DNA of 64,000 nt from an uncultured Clostridia bacterium (GTDB lineage Bacteria > Bacillota > Clostridia > Lachnospirales > Anaerotignaceae), in assembly GCA_910586765.1 (NCBI GenBank), contig CAJUJJ010000001.1:138995-202994 (forward strand). The letters run 5' to 3'. The notes under the pieces are model-generated. The model searched no databases. It saw nothing but the letters and a program-made list of their open reading frames with translations, and had not been told where the DNA came from. Both the position numbers and the translations under genes were made by a program. Shown piece after piece: positions 42,644 through 51,406 of this stretch (its first letter is position 1; every line of letters begins with the position of its first letter).

Positions 42644-42670
42644 ATATCGTCAAAATATGGTAATACTTTA
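42644..42670 (-). promoter_or_regulatory. Sigma-D (FliA-type) promoter of the four-gene cassette
   Basis: On the minus strand: TAAA (42670-42667), a spacer of exactly 15 bases, then GACGATAT (42651-42644). The sigma-D consensus is TAAA-N15-GCCGATAT, so the match is 11 of 12 bases with correct spacing. The predicted start near 42637 gives a leader of about 47 bases. This ties the cassette to flagellar/motility expression. Confidence 0.7.
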
Positions 42671-42680
42671 CACTTTCCCC

Positions 42681-42728
42681 ATAAAAATAAGAAACTACTT
42701 CATATGCAAGCATATTTTATAGTTTCTT
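42681..42728 (-). terminator. Terminator of ftsY
   Basis: On the minus strand AAGAAACTA (42728-42720) pairs with TAGTTTCTT (42697-42689), followed by ATTTTTAT. An inner ATATGC/GCATAT stem extends it. It begins 11 bases after the ftsY stop and insulates the cassette promoter. Confidence 0.85.
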
Positions 42729-42738
42729 ACCTCTATAA

Positions 42739-44109
42739 TTATTCTCCAAATAATGCCTTTGCAAATTCTTTGGCATCAAATTTTTGTAAGTCTTTTATTC
42801 CTTCTCCTACACCAATATATCTTACTGGCAATTTCAATTCAGATTTAATTGCAATGACAATACCGCCTTTTGCAGTACCGTCCAATTTTGTCAATATAAT
42901 TCCTGTAATATCAGCCACTTCTTGAAACAATTTTGCTTGCTGCATAGCATTTTGCCCTGTAGTAGCATCTAGCACTAAATAAACTTCTTTATGTGCTTGG
43001 GGATATTCTCTTTCAATTACTTTTGCAATTTTTTTCAGTTCTTCCATAAGATTTTTTTTGTTATGAAGTCTACCAGCAGTATCACATATCAACAAATCTA
43101 CATTTCTATTTTTTGCTGCATTTACTGCATCAAACACTACTGCTGCTGGGTCAGAATTTTCTTGATGTTTAATTACATCAATACCTGCTCTTTGTCCCCA
43201 AACTTCCAACTGGTCAATGGCTGCTGCTCTAAAAGTATCTGCTGCCCCTAAAAGCACATTTTTTCCTTGTTCCTTAAAATTATGAGATAATTTCCCTATT
43301 GTAGTTGTTTTTCCAACACCATTTACACCTATCACTAGCATAACAGTAGGAGAAGGTAAATTTTCCTGTTCCTGTGCATCTTCTTCCAATATTGCTGTAA
43401 TTTCTTCTATCAACATTCCTCTAATTGCTTGAGGGTCAGTAATATGTTCTTTTTTAACACGCTTACGCAGATTTTCAATAATGTTCATTGTTGTTTGTAC
43501 CCCTATATCTGCCATAATAAGCACTTCTTCTAGTTCTTCAAACAAATCTTCATCTATTTTTGTAAATGCTCCTAAAACACTATCTACGCCGCCTAATATA
43601 TTTTTTCTTGTTTTATCCAAACCAGCAAACAGCTTTGCAAAAAATCCTTTTTTCTTTTCTTTTGTTTGTTCTTCAATATTTTGTTGTGAAACTTCTTCTG
43701 CTTGCTGCTCTATTTGTTCTATTTGTTCTATTTTTTCCGTTTGCTCTATTTCTTGCTCTTTTGGTGTAGAAATTTCTATTGCTTTTGTTAATGCTTGTTG
43801 TATTGTTTTTGCTTCTTCTTCTGTTAGTGGCGGAACTTGTTGTAAATCGGCTGTTTCTTGATAGAGTTTTCCTCCTGTTGCAGTATGCAATTCTATTTCT
43901 TCCCCATCAATGGCTTTGTGCACTGCTTGATTGATAGCAGTAGTATTGTCTTCTCCTACCAAATCTAATTTTATTGTACTTTCTTGTTTTTCAGCAGAAG
44001 GCAATTCTATTTCAATGTCATTTAATTTTATACTATCACTATCTTGTTTTATTTCTATTTCTTTTGTTTCTTCTTTCTTTTTTCCTTTTAAAAAATCAAA
44101 TAAACCCAT
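42739..44109 (-). CDS. ftsY: SRP receptor FtsY
   Basis: FtsY is the membrane-associated GTPase that receives Ffh-ribosome complexes. The 456-residue protein has an unusually long acidic N-terminal A domain (about 1-150) rich in Glu and Gln, including KIEQIEQIEQQ, followed by the basic KKKGFFAKLFAGLDKTR membrane-binding helix. The NG domain then has GVNGVGKTTTIGKL (about 264-277), DTAGRLHNKKNL, TKLDGTAKGG and GVGEGIKDL. GAGGTG precedes the ATG. It follows smc by 22 bases. Confidence 0.97.
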   Translation of the reverse strand: MGLFDFLKGKKKEETKEIEIKQDSDSIKLNDIEIELPSAEKQESTIKLDLVGEDNTTAINQAVHKAIDGEEIELHTATGGKLYQETADLQQVPPLTEEEAKTIQQALTKAIEISTPKEQEIEQTEKIEQIEQIEQQAEEVSQQNIEEQTKEKKKGFFAKLFAGLDKTRKNILGGVDSVLGAFTKIDEDLFEELEEVLIMADIGVQTTMNIIENLRKRVKKEHITDPQAIRGMLIEEITAILEEDAQEQENLPSPTVMLVIGVNGVGKTTTIGKLSHNFKEQGKNVLLGAADTFRAAAIDQLEVWGQRAGIDVIKHQENSDPAAVVFDAVNAAKNRNVDLLICDTAGRLHNKKNLMEELKKIAKVIEREYPQAHKEVYLVLDATTGQNAMQQAKLFQEVADITGIILTKLDGTAKGGIVIAIKSELKLPVRYIGVGEGIKDLQKFDAKEFAKALFGE

Positions 44110-44131
44110 TTTTTATTCACCTCATTTTTAT

Positions 44132-47100
44132 TTATACATATGCCTTATCTTCAAAATTAACAGAAATCATTTTTGATACACCTTTTTCCTGCATTGTCAC
44201 ACCATACATTACATCTGCTGCTTCCATAGTACCTTTTCTATGTGTAATGACTATAAACTGTGTATCTTTTGAAAATTTCTTCAAATAATCTGCATATCTT
44301 TTTACATTTGCATCATCTAAAGCTGCCTCTATTTCATCTAATATACAAAAAGGAGAAGGTTTCATTTTTAGTATAGAAAACAATATTGCAATAGCTGTCA
44401 ATGCCCTTTCTCCGCCTGACAACAAAAGCATATTTTGAAGGCTTTTTCCTGGCGGTTGAGCAATAATTTCTATAGAAGACTCTAACACTTTTGTTTCATC
44501 ACTCAATTTTAAATAGGCTTTTCCTCCTCCAAACATTTCACGGAATACTTCTCCAAAATTTTTGGAGATAACATCAAACTGTTCTCTAAATCTATTTTCC
44601 ATCATTTGGGACAAATCCGAAATAAGCAAATGTAATTTTTGTTCTGCCTCTAATATATCTGTTCTTTGTGTAGTTAAAAAGCTATAACGCTGTTTTACTT
44701 CTTTATAATTTTCAATCGCTTCTACATTGACAGCTCCTAACTCTTTTATTTGACTTTTCCATTGCTTTACATCAGATTTTAATTTCTGATAAGAAGTTAT
44801 TTGTACTTTTGTATCATACTGTTGTTTTACCATTTGATATGTCATTTCATATTCTTCCCATATTTCATCAAAAAGCCTTTGTTTTTCTTCTTCTATTTTC
44901 TGTTGCTTTGTTTCTATACGAAATATTTCATTATTTAATAAAGAAATGGTTTCTGTCATTTCTTTTTGCTGTTGTTCCAATATTACAATTTCTTGCTTTT
45001 TTTGTTCTCTATTTTCTGTTAATGTTGTAAAAATAGACTGTTGGCTTTGTTCCTGTTGTTTATAATAAACATTTTTTTGTTCTAACTCTTTTTGCTCTAA
45101 CTCTTTTTGTTTGCTTAATTCTTGTAAAGAAGTAATTTCTTGTTGTATTTGTTCTTGTTGTTTTTCTAATGTTACATTTTGTTGTTTTAAGCGTTGTATA
45201 TTGTCTTTTACTGCTTTTTTGTTTTGTTCTTCTGCCGAAATATTTACTTTCAGTTCCGTTATTACACTTAAAATATTTTCTCTATGTTGCTTTTCTTCTG
45301 TCATACTATATTGAAATGCAGAAAGCCTTTCATTAATATCATTCATTTTTTGCTCTGCCTGTTCTACTATTTGTTTAAATTCAGTCATTTCTTTTTCAGC
45401 AAATTCACACTGTTCTGCTATTTGTTTTTGTTCTAAATCATACAATTTTTGTTTTTGCTGTCTTTCTAACAACAAATTTTCTGTATTTTGTTTATCTTCT
45501 TCATTTTTTTGTAATGATAACTGTATTTCTTGTTTTTTCATCTGTTTTTGCATAGAAAGCTGATGATTTTGTTCTAGCTGCTTCTCTAACATTTCTAACT
45601 GCTTTTGACAATTTTGCAAAAGTATTTGCTCTTGTTCTATATCTTTTGACAAATCATTAATTTCTCTGCTTCTGCTAAAAACACTTGTTGTTTTTTTTGC
45701 CACACTTCCGCCTGTCATAGCACCACCTATATTAAATAAATCTCCTTCTAATGTTACCATACGATATTGATTATGATACTTTTTAGACAATAAAACAGCC
45801 ATATCAATATTTTCTACAATAATTGTTCTACCTAAAAGAGATTGTATTACAGTATCATAAACAGCATCATATTCCACCAAATCACTTGCTACACCTAATA
45901 CGCCATTTTCTGATAATATTTCCTCTTTTATCAATTTTCTACCTTTTATAGAAGTAATAGGCAAAAATGTAGCACGTCCTAAATGATACTGCTTTAAATA
46001 TTGTATTGCCTCTTTAGCATCATATTCTGTTTTAGTAATGATATTTTGCAGATTACCTCCTAATGCAATTTCAATGGCTGCTTCATATTTTTCAGCCACA
46101 TGAAGCAATTCTCCTACTACACCACAAATCCCTTGCCATTTTTCATTTCCAGAGGATTTCAAATGCAATATACTTTTTACACTTTTATAATATCCTTCAT
46201 GTTCTTTTTCCATTTCAGAAAGAACAGAAAAACGAGAGCGTTTTTGTGTTAATTGTTGCTCTCTTTTTTTCTGTTCTTTAGAAATATTTTCTTTATCAAC
46301 ATACATTTTTTTTATGTCTTGTTGTAACTGTAAAAGTGTTTGGTCTATTTCTTTTTGTTGTTTTTCAAAATCTTGCTTTTGTTTTAAAAGTACTCCATTA
46401 TGTATTTGCTGTGTATGAATTTGGTCTTTTAAATATTCTTTTTCTGAAAAAAGTTGTTTTTTCCTTTGCTCAAATTGTTCTAATAAAGACTGTCTTTGGC
46501 TCATATCGCCTTTGGCTTCTGTGCTAATGCGTATTTGTTCCACCATTTCACTTTTATAGTTTTCTACATTTTTCTCATTTTCAGAAAGATTACTGTTTAA
46601 TTCTTCAAAAATTTTTTCTTGTTGTTGTAACTTTTCTTTTGCACTTTTTGTTGTCATATCAATCGCTGTTATTTTTGTCAAAAGTAATTTTTCTTCTTGT
46701 TGATTTTGCTGTTGCTGTTTTTGGTGAGATATATTTTCTTTTTCTAAGCGTTGTATATTTTGAAAAAAATGTTGTATTTGTTCTTTTGCTAAACGAATAT
46801 CACTTTCTGTTTTTTCTTGCTGAGAACGAAAAGAAATAATTTCTTGCTGTGTTTTTTGTATTTCATTTTTTAATTGTTCTGACTGCTGTTGTATGCTTTG
46901 TTGTTGTTGAGCTTTTTGTTCATTTTCTTTTAACAAATTTTGTTTATTTTCTAATGCAATCTCTTTGTTGTTTTGTTGCTTTGTATATTCTTTTTCCATA
47001 TTATCTACATCAGTACAAAACATAGTCAAACTTGCATATTTTATTTTTTCTTTTAAATCTAAATATATTTTTGCTTTATTAGACTGTTTTTCTAAACCGT

Positions 47101-47707
47101 CTATTTGTCCCTCTAATTCTGCAATAATGTCTTCTACTCTTGTCAAATTTTGCTGTTCTTTTTCTAATTTTATAATCGCTTCATTTTTACGCACTTTATA
47201 TTTTACAATGCCTGCTGCTTCTTCAAATATACGTCTTCTGTCATCTGCTTTTGCACTTAATAATTCATCTATACGCCCCTGCCCTACTATAGAATAGCCT
47301 TCTCGTCCTACTCCTGTATCCATAAACAATTCATGAATATCTTTTAATCGGCAGTTTGTACCATTGATTTGATATTCACTTTCTCCAGAGCGATATACTC
47401 TACGTGTTACAGTTACCTCTGTATAATCAATGGGCATTTTCTGGTCTTGATTATCTATGGTGATAGCAACTTCTGCAAAACCTAGAGCTTTTCTTGTTTC
47501 TGTACCAGCAAATATAACATCTTCCATTTTATCGCCACGAAGGGACTTTGCTTTTTGTTCTCCCAATACCCATCTTACCGCATCAGAAACATTACTTTTT
47601 CCACTTCCATTTGGCCCTACTACCGCTGTAATACCTTTATTAAACTCTAATTTTACCTTATCAGAAAAAGATTTAAAACCATGTACACTTAATTGTTTTA
47701 AATACAT
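44132..47707 (-). CDS. smc: Chromosome partition protein SMC
   Basis: SMC forms the condensin that folds and separates chromosomes. The 1191-residue product has Walker A GPNGSGKSN (about 32-40), two very long Gln/Glu/Lys-rich coiled coils, a hinge (about 515-660, with GGNLQNIITKT and TFLPI), and the C-terminal ATPase signature LLSGGERALTAIAILFS with Walker B CILDEIEAALDD. Length is normal. Glutamine content in the arms is high. GAGGTG precedes the ATG. It lies 26 bases after the pyrC-type gene and before ftsY; rnc, a common upstream neighbour, is not here. Confidence 0.97.
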   Translation of the reverse strand: MYLKQLSVHGFKSFSDKVKLEFNKGITAVVGPNGSGKSNVSDAVRWVLGEQKAKSLRGDKMEDVIFAGTETRKALGFAEVAITIDNQDQKMPIDYTEVTVTRRVYRSGESEYQINGTNCRLKDIHELFMDTGVGREGYSIVGQGRIDELLSAKADDRRRIFEEAAGIVKYKVRKNEAIIKLEKEQQNLTRVEDIIAELEGQIDGLEKQSNKAKIYLDLKEKIKYASLTMFCTDVDNMEKEYTKQQNNKEIALENKQNLLKENEQKAQQQQSIQQQSEQLKNEIQKTQQEIISFRSQQEKTESDIRLAKEQIQHFFQNIQRLEKENISHQKQQQQNQQEEKLLLTKITAIDMTTKSAKEKLQQQEKIFEELNSNLSENEKNVENYKSEMVEQIRISTEAKGDMSQRQSLLEQFEQRKKQLFSEKEYLKDQIHTQQIHNGVLLKQKQDFEKQQKEIDQTLLQLQQDIKKMYVDKENISKEQKKREQQLTQKRSRFSVLSEMEKEHEGYYKSVKSILHLKSSGNEKWQGICGVVGELLHVAEKYEAAIEIALGGNLQNIITKTEYDAKEAIQYLKQYHLGRATFLPITSIKGRKLIKEEILSENGVLGVASDLVEYDAVYDTVIQSLLGRTIIVENIDMAVLLSKKYHNQYRMVTLEGDLFNIGGAMTGGSVAKKTTSVFSRSREINDLSKDIEQEQILLQNCQKQLEMLEKQLEQNHQLSMQKQMKKQEIQLSLQKNEEDKQNTENLLLERQQKQKLYDLEQKQIAEQCEFAEKEMTEFKQIVEQAEQKMNDINERLSAFQYSMTEEKQHRENILSVITELKVNISAEEQNKKAVKDNIQRLKQQNVTLEKQQEQIQQEITSLQELSKQKELEQKELEQKNVYYKQQEQSQQSIFTTLTENREQKKQEIVILEQQQKEMTETISLLNNEIFRIETKQQKIEEEKQRLFDEIWEEYEMTYQMVKQQYDTKVQITSYQKLKSDVKQWKSQIKELGAVNVEAIENYKEVKQRYSFLTTQRTDILEAEQKLHLLISDLSQMMENRFREQFDVISKNFGEVFREMFGGGKAYLKLSDETKVLESSIEIIAQPPGKSLQNMLLLSGGERALTAIAILFSILKMKPSPFCILDEIEAALDDANVKRYADYLKKFSKDTQFIVITHRKGTMEAADVMYGVTMQEKGVSKMISVNFEDKAYV

Positions 47708-47733
47708 TGATACACCTCTTTGATATAAAATAA

Positions 47734-49005
47734 TTATGTCAATATTCTACCGCCTACAATAGTACATATTACTTTACCTTTTACCCTTTTGCCTGCAAAA
47801 GGAGAAAATTTTGCTTTTGAAACGAATTTTTCAGGCTGTATTGTATAGCTCTCCTCTAAATCTACTACTACTAAATCGCCGTCCATACCTTCTGCAATTT
47901 TTCCTTTTTTATCCAGTCCTAATATTTCAGCGGGCTTTGTAGAAAGCAATTCTACTAATTTACTCAATGGCACTTTTTGCTGTACTACCAATTTACTATA
48001 ACTTAATGCAAATGCTGTTTCAAAAGCAGAAATACCATAATCTGCATTGTCAAATTCTTTATTTTTATCTGTTAATTTTGTAGGACTATGTCCTGATGTA
48101 ATAACATCAATCGTTCCATCTAATATTCCCTCAATAATTGCTTTTACATCTTCTTTTGTTCTTAATGGTGGTTTTACTTTTGCTAATGTATTATAATTTT
48201 CGACTGCTTCTTCTGTCAATAAAAAATAATGAGGACTTGTTTCACAAGTAATACACGTTCCTCTTTTTTTTGCCTCTCTAATTAACTGCACAGAGCCCTT
48301 TGTTGTAACATTTGAGATATGTAATTTTGCTCCCATACCTTCTGCTAATATAATATTTCTTGTTACAATTACTTCTTCTGCTTCTTTTGGTATACCCAAA
48401 AGCCCCAAACTAGAAGACATATATCCCTCATTCATAACACCTTTTCCTGCAAGATTTTTGTCTTCACAGTGTGTTAATACAGGCATATCAAACATTTTAG
48501 AATAACGAAATACATTTGCCAAAAAAGAAGCATTCATAATAGAACGCCCGCCATCAGCAATTCCTACAATACCTGCTTCGTGCATTTCTCCAATTTCTGA
48601 CATATGTTCTCCCAAACACCCCACTGACATACTGCCATAAGGGAATATATTTACAAGAGAATATTCTTTACTTTTTGAAACAATATATTCTACTACTGTT
48701 TTATTATCTATTGCAGGATTTGTATTTGGTTCACAAGTAATACTTGTAAAACCACCTTTTGCTGCACTACAAGATGCTGTTTCAATATCTTCTATATATT
48801 CATATCCAGGGTCACAAACACTACAGTGCATATCAATAAATCCTGGCAATATATATTTTCCCTCAGCATCCAATATTTCTGCTCCATTTTCTTCTAAATT
48901 TTCACCAATTTTACGTATTACACCATCTTCCATATAAATATCAAGGCGTTTATGATGATTAAAATCTTTTCCTATAATACGACCATTTTTTACAATACTT
49001 TTCAT
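47734..49005 (-). CDS. Dihydroorotase-like protein with lost catalytic residues
   Basis: This full-length type I dihydroorotase homologue (423 residues) is probably not an active dihydroorotase. The metal motif HxHxxR reads His60-Cys-Ser62-Val-Cys64, so the second His and the substrate-binding Arg are gone. The TDHAPH motif reads SGHSPT, so the catalytic/metal Asp is Gly305 and the last His is Thr309. The NPPLR Asn is Lys278. His179 (THCED), His229 and Asp151 remain. The frame is intact. Non-catalytic dihydroorotases are known partners of aspartate carbamoyltransferase in Pseudomonas. It overlaps the pyrB-type gene by four bases, so the products probably act together. Confidence 0.88.
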   Translation of the reverse strand: MKSIVKNGRIIGKDFNHHKRLDIYMEDGVIRKIGENLEENGAEILDAEGKYILPGFIDMHCSVCDPGYEYIEDIETASCSAAKGGFTSITCEPNTNPAIDNKTVVEYIVSKSKEYSLVNIFPYGSMSVGCLGEHMSEIGEMHEAGIVGIADGGRSIMNASFLANVFRYSKMFDMPVLTHCEDKNLAGKGVMNEGYMSSSLGLLGIPKEAEEVIVTRNIILAEGMGAKLHISNVTTKGSVQLIREAKKRGTCITCETSPHYFLLTEEAVENYNTLAKVKPPLRTKEDVKAIIEGILDGTIDVITSGHSPTKLTDKNKEFDNADYGISAFETAFALSYSKLVVQQKVPLSKLVELLSTKPAEILGLDKKGKIAEGMDGDLVVVDLEESYTIQPEKFVSKAKFSPFAGKRVKGKVICTIVGGRILT

Positions 49006-49928
49006 TTTAATCCGCCTCCTATCTGTGATAAAATATACAACATTGCCATACGTACTGCCACACTATTGGCTATTTGGTCATTAATAATACATCTTTTACT
49101 ATCTATAACGTCAGCAGAAATTTCAATTCCTCTTTGTATAGGCCCTGGGTGCATTATAATCGTATCTGGTTTAGCATAGTGAAGCAAATTTTCATCTACT
49201 CTAAAAAAATGTTTGTATTCTGTTAAAGAAGGTACTAAATTTTTATTTTTTGTTTCATTTTTCATTCTACTTGTTAATATTACATCTGCTCCTGCTACTG
49301 CTTTTCTAGCATCATAATAAACATCTACGCCAAATTTTTCAATGTCTGAAGGCACAAGCGTAGGAGGGCCTGAAACACAAACACTTGCCCCTAATTTTGT
49401 CAATGCCCATATATTACTTTTACAAACACGGCTATGTATTAAATCGCCTATAATTGCTACACGAAGCCCTTTAAAATCTCCTTTTTGTTCTTTTATTGTC
49501 ATTAAATCTAACAAAGATTGTCCTGGATTTTCATTAAATCCATCTCCTGCATTGACAACAGATGCACTTACATTTTTTGCCAACAATCTTGCTGCTCCTG
49601 CCATAGGGTGACGCAATATAATAAAATCCGCTCCTGTTTGGTCAACCAACTGTCCCATATCCTGTAACTTTTCTTGATAAACATTTGTTGCCATTGTCAT
49701 ATCCACTACATTTGCACTTAAATGTTGTGCTGCCATTTCATATGACAATTTTGCTCTGGCACTTGGTTCATAAAACAATATAATAACAGATTTTCCTTGT
49801 AAATGAGGCGACTTTTTATTTTTTTGATTTAATATATATTTCATTGTTTCTGCTGTGCTTAATATATATCGTATTTCTTCCGCTGTTAAGTCACGCATAC
49901 CAAAAAAATCTTTCTTTTTAAAAACCAT
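49002..49928 (-). CDS. Aspartate carbamoyltransferase-like protein with altered active site
   Basis: This 308-residue homologue has the PyrB fold throughout: EPSxRxxxSYE, RHPMAGAARL, AGDGFNENPGQSLLDL, GDLIHSRV, HPGPIQRGIEI and a C-terminal VAVRMAML. But the carbamoyl-phosphate loop STRTR reads Ser56-Ala-Arg58-Ala-Lys60, the HPTQ His is Asn134, the 80s loop Ser-x-x-x-Lys-Gly-Glu is shortened and lacks the KGE, and the LRxQ Gln is Lys223. Arg58, Arg106, Gln137 and Arg167 are kept. Either activity is lost or the substrate differs. AGGAGGGG precedes the ATG. It lies between rluD and the pyrC-type gene, the ancestral pyr position. Confidence 0.88.
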   Translation of the reverse strand: MVFKKKDFFGMRDLTAEEIRYILSTAETMKYILNQKNKKSPHLQGKSVIILFYEPSARAKLSYEMAAQHLSANVVDMTMATNVYQEKLQDMGQLVDQTGADFIILRHPMAGAARLLAKNVSASVVNAGDGFNENPGQSLLDLMTIKEQKGDFKGLRVAIIGDLIHSRVCKSNIWALTKLGASVCVSGPPTLVPSDIEKFGVDVYYDARKAVAGADVILTSRMKNETKNKNLVPSLTEYKHFFRVDENLLHYAKPDTIIMHPGPIQRGIEISADVIDSKRCIINDQIANSVAVRMAMLYILSQIGGGLK

Positions 49929-49964
49929 GTATTCCCCTCCTATCTATCAGAAATACAATACTAT

Positions 49965-50897
49965 TTATAAACGTACTTTCAATTTTTCTATCAATTTTAG
50001 AAAATATTCTGGAAGTGGTGCTTCAAATTCCATATATTGTTTTGTGCTAGGGTGTATAAATCCCAATACTTTTGCATGAAGTGCTTGTCCCTGCAATGAA
50101 AAAGGTTGTTTTTTGCTGCCATATACCATATCCCCTAAAAGAGGGTGTCCTATTGATGTCATATGCACTCTAATTTGATGTGTACGTCCTGTTTCTAGTT
50201 GTGCCTCTATATAAGTATAATTTCCTAACCTTTCTAACACTTTATAATGTGTAACAGCATGACGACTATTTTTTTGTGTAATAGCCATTTTTTTTCTGTC
50301 CTGTGTGCTTCTTCCAATAGGTTTATTTATTGTACCACTTTCTTCTTTTATGCCATTGAATACAATAGCATGATATTTCCTTGTAATGCTATGCTCTGCT
50401 AATTGTAGTGCTAAACACTGGTGTGCTTTATCATTTTTTGCTACCATCAACACACCAGAGGTATCTTTATCAATTCTATGCACAATACCTGGTCTTTGCT
50501 CTCCATTGATGCCAGAAAGCTGGTCTTTACAATGATACAAAAGTGCATTAACAAGTGTTCCTGTCATATGTCCTGCCGCAGGGTGTACTACCATGCCTTG
50601 CGGCTTATTTACAACAATAATATCTTTATCTTCATACAAAATGTCAATATCAATATTTTCTGGCAATATTTTTACTACTTCCACATCTGGTATTGTTAGC
50701 ACTATAACATCTTTTTCTCTTAATTTATAATTTGATTTTACACTATTATCATTTACTTTTAAATACTGTTGTTCTATCAATTTTTGTATTCTACTTCTGG
50801 AAATCGTTTTTTCTAATTCTTCTATTTGCTCTGTTACAAATACATCAATTCTTTTTGATTTATCTTCCTGCTCTGCTACCCACGTTAAAATTTCCAT
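49965..50897 (-). CDS. RluD-family 23S rRNA/tRNA pseudouridine synthase
   Basis: The 310-residue product has an N-terminal S4 RNA-binding domain (about 10-70, with SRSRIQKLIEQQYLKVN) and a catalytic domain with the HRIDKDTSGVLMVAK motif (catalytic Asp about 142), HPAAGHMTGTLVNAL and GRTHQIRVH. It converts uridine to pseudouridine in rRNA; the exact site cannot be given. The frame extends upstream into lspA, but AAGGGG six bases before the ATG at 50895-50897 sets the start. lspA-rluD is a conserved pair (ylyB in B. subtilis). Confidence 0.93.
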   Translation of the reverse strand: MEILTWVAEQEDKSKRIDVFVTEQIEELEKTISRSRIQKLIEQQYLKVNDNSVKSNYKLREKDVIVLTIPDVEVVKILPENIDIDILYEDKDIIVVNKPQGMVVHPAAGHMTGTLVNALLYHCKDQLSGINGEQRPGIVHRIDKDTSGVLMVAKNDKAHQCLALQLAEHSITRKYHAIVFNGIKEESGTINKPIGRSTQDRKKMAITQKNSRHAVTHYKVLERLGNYTYIEAQLETGRTHQIRVHMTSIGHPLLGDMVYGSKKQPFSLQGQALHAKVLGFIHPSTKQYMEFEAPLPEYFLKLIEKLKVRL

Positions 50898-50908
50898 TTT
50901 TACCCCTT

Positions 50909-51406
50909 TTATACTTCCTTTTTTTCTTCTTCTTTTATTACAAAAAGGCTTAAAAACAATATAAAACAAGCTCCTATGACAACATAAATATCAGCTAAAT
51001 TAAATACTGGCCATTTTATAAATGTTACCTCCAAAAAATCTACTACATACCCTCTTACAGCTCTGTCAATTACATTTCCTATTGCTCCTGACAATACAAG
51101 AACTAAACCACATTTTAACCAATTATATTCTCTTGTTTTAGGCAATTTATAAAAACTATAAATAATTCCTGCTGCAACAACAACTGTCAAAAGTATAAAA
51201 AATACTCTTTTTCCTGACAATATTCCAAATGCTGCTCCTCTATTTTCTACAAATGTAAAATCTAAAAATCCCTTTATTACAACGGTATTTTTAATTGGTT
51301 TTAGTTTTGTCAATGCCTGCCATTTTGTAATTTGGTCTAATATTACTAATATAATTACTGTTATTGCAGAAATGATATAAAATTGTTTATCGCTTTTATT
51401 TTCCAT
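50909..51406 (-). CDS. lspA: Lipoprotein signal peptidase II
   Basis: LspA cleaves signal peptides of lipoproteins before the lipidated Cys. The 165-residue protein has four membrane segments (about 10-28, 68-88, 97-115, 135-155), a conserved DQITKW (about 24-29), NRGAAFG (about 55-61), the catalytic Asp in GNVIDR (about 118-123) and the second in FNLADIY (about 136-142). It overlaps the aroB stop (TAATG) and may be the processing enzyme for the lipoproteins at 59178 and 61712. Confidence 0.96.
   Translation of the reverse strand: MENKSDKQFYIISAITVIILVILDQITKWQALTKLKPIKNTVVIKGFLDFTFVENRGAAFGILSGKRVFFILLTVVVAAGIIYSFYKLPKTREYNWLKCGLVLVLSGAIGNVIDRAVRGYVVDFLEVTFIKWPVFNLADIYVVIGACFILFLSLFVIKEEEKKEV

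Noticed and set aside
42591..42713. 41-codon N-terminal extension of the first cassette gene
   Set aside because: It would overlap the sigma-D-like promoter and the ftsY terminator; AAAGGGG points to the ATG at 42588-42590.
35664..44109. Strong similarity between ffh and ftsY as a possible duplication
   Set aside because: This is the ancient, expected relationship of the two SRP GTPases.
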